From positions 13,657,306 through 13,721,305 of the forward strand of contig CM055753.1 in NCBI GenBank assembly GCA_029465975.1: 64,000 bases of DNA, read 5' to 3'. A program made the translations under genes and the position numbers. This document shows positions 43,301-52,300 of this stretch, piece by piece. This DNA is from Dallia pectoralis. Taxonomy: Eukaryota; Chordata; Actinopteri; Esociformes; Umbridae. The first letter of the stretch is position 1. The number at the start of each line of letters is the position of its first letter. The notes under the pieces are model-generated. The model saw nothing but the letters and a program-made list of their open reading frames with translations, had not been told where the DNA came from and did no database searches.

Positions 43301-46300
43301 TAGAAGGTGATCTGTATTCAGCATTAGAAGGTGATCTGTATTCTGCATTAGAAGGTGATCTGTATTCAGCATTAGAAGGTGATCTGTATTCAGCATTAGG
43401 AGGTGATCTGTATTCAGCATTAGAAGGTGATCTGTATTCAGCATTAGAAGGTGATCTGTATTCAGCATTAGGAGGTGATCTGTATTCAGCATTAGAAGGT
43501 GATCTGTATTCAGCATTAGAAGGTGATCTGTATTCTGCATTAGGAGGTGATCTGTATTCTGCATTAGAAGGTGATCTGTATTCAGCATTAGAAGGTGATC
43601 TGTATTCTGCATTAGAAGGTGATCTGTATTCAGCATTAGAAGGTGATCTGTATTCTGCATTAGAAGGTGATCTGTATTCAGCATTAGGAGGTGATCTGTA
43701 TTCAGCATTAGAAGGTGATCTGTATTCAGCATTAGAAGGTGATCTGTATTCTGCATTAGGAGGTGATCTGTATTCAGCATTAGGAGGTGATCTGTATTCA
43801 GCATTAGGAGGTGATCTGTATTCTGCATTAGAAGGTGATCTGTATTCTGCATTAGAAGGTGATCTGTATTCTGCATTAGAAGGTGATCTGTATTCAGCAT
43901 TAGAAGGTGATCTGTATTCTGCATTAGAAGGTGATCTGTATTCAGCATTAGAAGGTGATCTGTATTCTGCATTAGAAGGTGATCTGTATTCAGCATTAGG
44001 AGGTGATCTGTATTCAGCATTAGAAGGTGATCTGTATTCTGCATTAGAAGGTGATCTGTATTCTGCATTAGAAGGTGATCTGTATTCAGCATTAGAAGGT
44101 GATCTGTATTCTGCATTAGAAGGTGATCTGTATTCAGCATTAGGAGGTGATCTGTATTCAGCATTAGAAGGTGATCTGTATTCTGCATTAGAAGGTGATC
44201 TGTATTCAGCATTAGAAGGTGATCTGTATTCAGCATTAGAAGGTGATCTGTATTCTGCATTAGAAGGTGATCTGTATTCAGCATTAGGAGGTGATCTGTA
44301 TTCTGCATTAGAAGGTGATCTGTATTCTGCATTAGGAGGTGATCTGTATTCTGCATTAGAAGGTGATCTGTATTCTGCATTAGGAGGTGATCTGTATTCA
44401 GCATTAGAAGGTGATCTGTATTCAGCATTAGGAGGTGATCTGTATTCAGCATTAGAAGGTGATCTGTATTCAGCATTAGAAGGTGATCTGTATTCTGCAT
44501 TAGAAGGTGATCTGTATTCAGCATTAGAAGGTGATCTGTATTCAGCATTAGGAGGTGATCTGTATTCAGCATTAGGAGGTGATCTGTATTCAGCATTAGA
44601 AGGTGATCTGTATTCAGCATTAGCATTAGAAGGTGATCTGTATTCATTAGAAGGTGATCTGTATTCTGCATTAGAAGGTGATCTGTATTCAGCATTAGAA
44701 GGTGATCTGTATTCTGCATTAGAAGGTGATCTGTATTCAGCATTAGAAGGTGATCTGTATTCAAGCATTAGGAGGTGATCTGTATTCTGCATTAGAAGGT
44801 GATCTGTATTCAGCATTAGGAGGTGATCTGTATTCAGCATTAGGAGGTGATCTGTATTCAGCATTAGGAGGTGATCTGTATTCAGCATTAGAAGGTGATC
44901 TGTATTCTGCATTAGAAGGTGATCTGTATTCAGCATTAGGAGGTGATCTGTATTCAGCATTAGGTGATCTGTATTCTGCATTAGGAGGTGATCTGCATTA
45001 GGTGATCTGTATTCAGCATTAGAAGGTGATCTGTATTCAGCATTAGAAGGTGATCTGTATTCTGCATTAGAAGGTGATCTGTATTCAGCATTAGAAGGTG
45101 ATCTGTATTCTGCATTAGAAGGTGATCTGTATTCAGCATTAGAAGGTGATCTGTATTCAGCATTAGAAGGTGATCTGTATTCAGCATTAGAAGGTGATCT
45201 GTATTCAGCATTAGAAGGTGATCTGTATTCAGCATTAGGAGGTGATCTGTATTCAGCATTAGAAGGTGATCTGTATTCTGCATTAGAAGGTGATCTGTAT
45301 TCTGCATTAGAAGGTGATCTGTATTCTGCATTAGAAGGTGATCTGTATTCAGCATTAGAAGGTGATCTGTATTCTGCATTAGAAGGTGATCTGTATTCAG
45401 CATTAGAAGGTGATCTGTATTCTGCATTAGAAGGTGATCTGTATTCAGCATTAAGGTGATCTGTATTCTCAGCATTAGAAGGTGATCTGTATTCTGCATT
45501 AGATATTCTGTATTCTGCATTAGAAGGTGATCTGTATTCTGCATTAGGTGATCTGGTAGAAGGTGATCTGTATTCAGCATTAGAAGGTGATCTGTATTCT
45601 GCATTAGAAGGTGATCTGTATTCAGCATTAGAAGGTGATCTGTATTCTCATTAGAAGGTGATCTGTATTCAGCATTAGGAGGTGATCTGTATTCAGCATT
45701 AGAAGGTGATCTGTATTCTGCATTAGAAGGTGATCTGTATTCTGCATTAGAAGGTGATCTGTATTCTGCATTAGAAGGTGATCTGTATTCTGCATTAGAA
45801 GGTGATCTGTATTCAGCATTAGAAGGTGATCTGTATTCAGCATTAGAAGGTGATCTGTATTCTGCATTAGAAGGTGATCTGTATTCAGCATTAGAAGGTG
45901 ATCTGTATTCAGCATTAGAAGGTGATCTGTATTCTGCATTAGAAGGTGATCTGTATTCAGCATTAGGAGGTGATCTGTATTCTGCATTAGAAGGTGATCT
46001 GTATTCTGCATTAGGAGGTGATCTGTATTCTGCATTAGAAGGTGATCTGTATTCTGCATTAGGAGGTGATCTGTATTCAGCATTAGAAGGTGATCTGTAT
46101 TCAGCATTAGGAGGTGATCTGTATTCAGCATTAGAAGGTGATCTGTATTCTGCATTAGAAGGTGATCTGTATTCTGCATTAGAAGGTGATCTGTATTCAG
46201 CATTAGAAGGTGATCTGTATTCAGCATTAGGAGGTGATCTGTATTCAGCATTAGGAGGTGATCTGTATTCAGCATTAGAAGGTGATCTGTATTCTGCATT

Positions 46301-49300
46301 AGGAGGTGATCTGTATTCAGCATTAGAAGGTGATCTGTATTCAGCATTAGAAGGTGATCTGTATTCTGCATTAGAAGGTGATCTGTATTCAGCATTAGAA
46401 GGTGATCTGTATTCAGCATTAGGAGGTGATCTGTATTCAGCATTAGAAGGTGATCTGTATTCAGCATTAGGAGGTGATCTGTATTCTGCATTAGGAGGTG
46501 ATCTGTATTCTGCATTAGGAGGTGATCTGTATTCAGCATTAGGAGGTGATCTGTATTCTGCATTAGAAGGTGATCTGTATTCAGCATTAGGAGGTGATCT
46601 GTATTCAGCATTAGGAGGTGATCTGTATTCTGCATTAGGAGGTGATCTGTATTCAGCATTAGAAGGTGATCTGTATTCTGCATTAGAAGGTGATCTGTAT
46701 TCAGCATTAGGAGGTGATCTGTATTCAGCATTAGAAGGTGATCTGTATTCTGCATTAGGAGGTGATCTGTATTCAGCATTAGAAGGTGATCTGTATTCAG
46801 CATTAGAAGGTGATCTGTATTCTGCATTAGAAGGTGATCTGTATTCAGCATTAGAAGGTGATCTGTATTCAGCATTAGGAGGTGATCTGTATTCAGCATT
46901 AGAAGGTGATCTGTATTCAGCATTAGAAGGTGATCTGTATTCTGCATTAGAAGGTGATCTGTATTCAGCATTAGAAGGTGATCTGTATTCAGCATTAGGA
47001 GGTGATCTGTATTCAGCATTAGAAGGTGATCTGTATTCTGCATTAGAAGGTGATCTGTATTCTGCATTAGAAGGTGATCTGTATTCAGCATTAGGAGGTG
47101 ATCTGTATTCAGCATTAGAAGGTGATCTGTATTCTGCATTAGGAGGTGATCTGTATTCCGCATTAGGAGGTGATCTGTATTCTGCATTAGAAGGTGATCT
47201 GTATTCTGCATTAGGAGGTGATCTGTATTCAGCATTAGAAGGTGATCTGTATTCAGCATTAGAAGGTGATCTGTATTCTGCATTAGAAGGTGATCTGTAT
47301 TCAGCATTAGAAGGTGATCTGTATTCAGCATTAGAAGGTGATCTGTATTCTGCATTAGGAGGTGATCTGTATTCTGCATTAGGAGGTGATCTGTATTCAG
47401 CATTAGAAGGTGATCTGTATTCTGCATTAGAAGGTGATCTGTATTCAGCATTAGGAGGTGATCTGTATTCTGCATTAGAAGGTGATCTGTATTCAGCATT
47501 AGGAGGTGATCTGTATTCTGCATTAGGAGGTGATCTGTATTCTGCATTAGGAGGTGATCTGTATTCAGCATTAGGAGGTGATCTGTATTCCGCATTAGGA
47601 GGTGATCTGTATTCCGCATTAGAAGGTGATCTGTATTCTGCATTAGGAGGTGATCTGTATTCTGCATTAGGAGGTGATCTGTATTCAGCATTAGAAGGTG
47701 ATCTGTATTCAGCATTAGGAGGTGATCTGTATTCAGCATTAGGAGGTGATCTGTATTCTGCATTAGGAGGTGATCTGTATTCCGCATTAGGAGGTGATCT
47801 GTATTCAGCATTAGAAGGTGATCTGTATTCAGCATTAGGAGGTGATCTGTATTCTGCATTAGGAGGTGATCTGTATTCCGCATTAGGAGGTGATCTGTAT
47901 TCTGCATTAGGAGGTGATCTGTATTCAGCATTAGGAGGTGATCTGTATTCTGCATTAGGAGGTGATCTGTATTCCGCATTAGGAGGTGATCTGTATTCTG
48001 CATTAGGAGGTGATCTGTATTCTGCATTAGGAGGTGATCTGTATTCTGCATTAGGAGGTGATCTGTATTCTGCATTAGGAGGTGATCTGTATTCAGCATT
48101 AGGAGGTGATCTGTATTCCGCATTAGGAGGTGATCTGTATTCTGCATTAGGAGGTGATCTGTATTCAGCATTAGGAGGTGATCTGTATTCTGCATTAGGA
48201 GGTGATCTGTATTCTGCATTAGGAGGTGATCTGTATTCTGCATTAGGAGGTGATCTGTATTCTGCATTAGGAGGTGATCTGTATTCTGCATTAGAAGGTG
48301 ATCTGTATTCTGCATTAGAAGGTGATCTGTATTCTGCATTAGGAGGTGATCTGTATTCTGCATTAGGAGGTGATCTGTATTCTGCATTAGGAGGTGATCT
48401 GTATTCTGCATTAGGAGGTGATCTGTATTCTGCATTAGGAGGTGATCTGTATTCTGCATTAGGAGGTGATCTGTATTCTGCATTAGGAGGTGATCTGTAT
48501 TCCGCATTAGAAGGTGATCTGTATTCCGCATTAGGAGGTGATTTTTTTACTTGTTTTATATTATAGTGTATTGTATTATGTTAAACTTCACTACAAAGAA
48601 GTTGCCTCTTTTATATATAAACAGAGGAGGAGGGAAAAAAGAAGATAATCCGTCTTCCAGTCCAGAGAAGTGTTGAAACAGGGTTGGCCATCGAGTTTAA
48701 GAGCAAATTGACACGACAGATCACCCGAGATTCTTCTGACCCAGAGGCGGAGGCCAAGCCAGGAAAGTAAGAATCCCTCTCTTCTTACCGTCCTCCTTTT
48801 ATCCATCCATACAATCATTTAATTTAATTTGAAAACAGCCTTTTACAAAAAAAGTAGTCACACAGTGCTTTTAAAAACACCCAGCCCAAAACCCAGCAGA
48901 ACATGCATTAACAGGTTTATACACAGTGGCTATGAAAAATTCCCTGATCGGTCAAATTTACCCTAGAACCCTAGAGAGGAACCAGGCTCTGAGGGTCAGC
49001 CAGTACTCTTGTGGCTGTGTTGTGTGAACTTTTATTAGTTTAATGAGTCTCCTAACTACTTGTGCCACTGCAAGACAGCATCACTCATCCACCTCCCCTT
49101 TTATACCAACACAAACAAACTGAAGTCTATCTGATTAATAAGAGCTAAACCAGTCAAGAACATGTCCCTGTAGTCCGAAAAAGGGTTCCAATCTCTCCAA
49201 GAGAAGGGAGTGATCAGTAGTGCTAAGGGGACCATAATGAAGCAATAGGACTGATGCAGAACCTTTATTCAAAGTCAATAAAAGACCATTCTTCACCTTT

Positions 49301-52300
49301 ACGACTGCAGTCTCAGTACTATGATGGGTTCTGAAACTGGGCTGGTTATTTAATAATGATGGGTAAATGCTGCGCTTTTATATAGCGCTTTTATCCATAG
49401 CGCTTTACAGATCCTGCCCCAGTAGGGTTAGGGTTCAGAATAGCAGTAGGGTTAGGGTTCAGAATAGCAGTTGGAGAGAAACTGTTTTTTCTAAGCTTTT
49501 TGAGGAGGTTTCGATATTGGTTCGATTTTTTAAGTGAGGCTAGAATTCTGCAACTTTAAGTGAGTTTCTCAAAGACCCAGAATATATGTATTGTATATGT
49601 ATATGTACATTGGTGTGCCAAGCAAAGGAAGTAGCTCCTTAAATTTAGTTGGACATTACATTACATTACATTTTCTCACAAAATTCACCCTTCAGAAAAA
49701 AGTGAGTACATTAAAAGGACATAACAGTGTGTTTCCTTCCCAGACTCCTGGTGTCATAAACCAGTGTGTTTCCTTCCCAGACTCCTGGTGTCATAAACCA
49801 GTGTGTTTCCTTCCCAGACTCCTGGTGTCATAAACCAGTGTGTTTCCTTCCCAGACTCCTGGTGTCATAAACCAGTGTGTTTCCTTCCCAGACTCCTGGT
49901 GTCATAAACCAGTGTGTTTCCTTCCCAGACTCCTGGTGTCATAAACCAGTATGTTTCCTTCCCAGACTCCTGGTGTCATAAACCAGTTTGTTTCCTTCCC
50001 AGACTCCTGGTGTCATAAACCAGTGTGTTTCCTTCCCAGACTCCTGGTGTCATAAACGAGTTTGTTTTCTTCCCTCAGCCTTATCTTCCCTGGCGTCCGC
50101 ATTTCATCTGACATCCACTTCACAGAGTTCCTGGAGGGTTTGGGCCCTGCACAGCTTGCTGGCAGACAGACACTTGCTACACCCGCTCTGGGTAAGCACC
50201 TTGCCATAACCCATCTTACTTCTGTATGCATCTTTCTCCTAAACATGGCTAACGTTTGTAAAAGAAAAATATCTGTTTTTGACCTAATCCTAATCAACCG
50301 GATGCCAACTTTTCCAAGCATGAATGCTATTTATCAAATTAACTGGCAAAATACTGGCAAATGTTTAACTAATCATGTTTGAATGTGCCCCCCCCGACCA
50401 TTTCAGACTTGTTGTTTTGTAAAATAAAGATAACAAAAAATGTTTGTATCAAGTTTCAAATCAAGTCAGACAGAATGCATTTTTTTTGGTTCTGAAAGAG
50501 AACATTTATTTATACTGTTTTCTTTTTAGCTTTTGAAAATCCATTTATTTCAGAAAACGACCAAAGTACCAAAATCCAACGTCCAAAGTCAACAGGACCT
50601 AAATACAATGCTCTAAAGACAGTACCAAAACCCAATTTCCAAGTGAAATCTCAAGTCTCTGAGTTAGAGTCCAAGTTAAGTTTTAATTCTTCAAGCTCGA
50701 GTCCAAGTCAAGTCTCTCGTCTTAATAATGAGTGATGTATCGTCTGTTGAATCCCATCCAGGCTGCTTAGAACAATACTTAGCTGCAAATAAGGAATTCA
50801 AAACATGTAGTATGTTTTATGACGACTTTATCTATTCACATACAGTATCTGCTTTGATATGTTGTTTGGTCAGTGTAATCTGTGTAAACAAGATAGTCCA
50901 ATATGGCAACAAAAAAAACACCAAGACAGCTTTACTTTAAAGTTTATAACAGTTTTTTTTGCTTTGTAACATGAACATAACCCAAATCTATGCATTTGCA
51001 ATGCATTATATGTAACTTTTTCAGAATTGTAAAGTATCTTATCTTTGATTAGGGCATTTTCTTTCATTTGCGTAAACTGGGGGCTTCCCGAGCCCAATTG
51101 GTGAAATACTTATTCTACCAACATCTTTTACTGTTACTGTACTCTTTTACCTACAAATATTTCCTAAAATAAAAACACTGTAACTGTTGAATACTTTAAG
51201 TCAGTATGTTTTACGTCAAACAGACTTACCTAACCCTAACCCAGATAGTGCTAAACATATATTTTTCTCTCCAGGTGACATCCAGATCGGGATGGTATAC
51301 AGGAAGGAGCGTCTTGATGTGGAGGTCATCAGGGCCAGGGGCATTGTGGGTAAACAAGGCAACAAGCAAATGCCAGGTGAACATATTTATACACTGGTCC
51401 ACCTGAACCCTAACCCTAACCCATATCTCATCAAACCAAGGCATTATCCTTACAGACAACTTGTCTCAACAAACCAAGGCATTATCTGGTCTTTCTGTAT
51501 TCCTTTGTAAAATGCCTTTTTCTCACCATAGTGATATAAAACTCTCCAAATAATGCTAACGAGGGTGTAATAAACACAGCTTTTATACAGACACAGGATT
51601 TGTAAGTGATTAATACAAATTGGGACATGTGTAGGATGTGTTGGCATTTACTTTTAAGGCATAATTTACTTCCCTAATTCAATTCCATTTATTTTATAAA
51701 GCACTTTTTACAACAGCAGTTGTCACACAGTGTGTTTACATGCTTAGACTTAGGGGTAATATTTTGGATAGAATAGTGGAATATATTATTTAAAAATAAT
51801 TGTATTGCTTTTATTCCTTTTTTTGTCCCAAGCTCCCTATGTCAAGGTATATCTGATGGACAACGGGAAATGTGTTGTCAAAAAGAAAACCCGGTTGGCC
51901 AGGAAAACCTTGGATCCCCTTTATCAGCAACAACTTCAATTTGAAGAAAACCCAGAGGGAAAAGTTTTACAGGTGAAATGTTTAATAGAGCTGAGCAAAA
52001 TATAGCAATTTTCCTCTTTAGATGTATTTGTGTCTAACAGGTGTAAAGGAATATCACATATGGCATTTGCAGAGTAGTATTTAATGCCTGCACTTTTTCT
52101 CCAGATTATTGTGTGGGGTGATTATGGACGCATGGACCACAAATCATTCATGGGAGCTGCTCAGATACTTTTAGATGATTTAGACTTATCAAACATGGTG
52201 ATTGGTTGGTTTAAACTTTTCCCTCCCACATCATTGGTAGATCCTACCTTGGCACCTTTAACTAGCAAAGCAGCAATAGCAGAACAAGCTGCAAATGCAG

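Noticed and set aside
41270..44764. A 1,164-codon open frame on the minus strand
   Set aside because: It runs through the 30-bp array, antisense to rims2 E24, and into the 24-bp array. Both periods are multiples of three, so the frame stays open by chance. The protein is pure short-period repeat.
42649..44778. A 709-codon frame (DLYSALGG/DLYSALEG) on the plus strand starting near the E24 donor
   Set aside because: It begins in E24 but crosses the GTAAGA donor, and E24 joins E25 in phase. It would only matter if the intron were retained. No gene-like features.
45628..48531. A 967-codon open frame (repeating NTDHLLMQ) on the minus strand
   Set aside because: Entirely inside the 24-bp array; other frames and the other strand are equally open.
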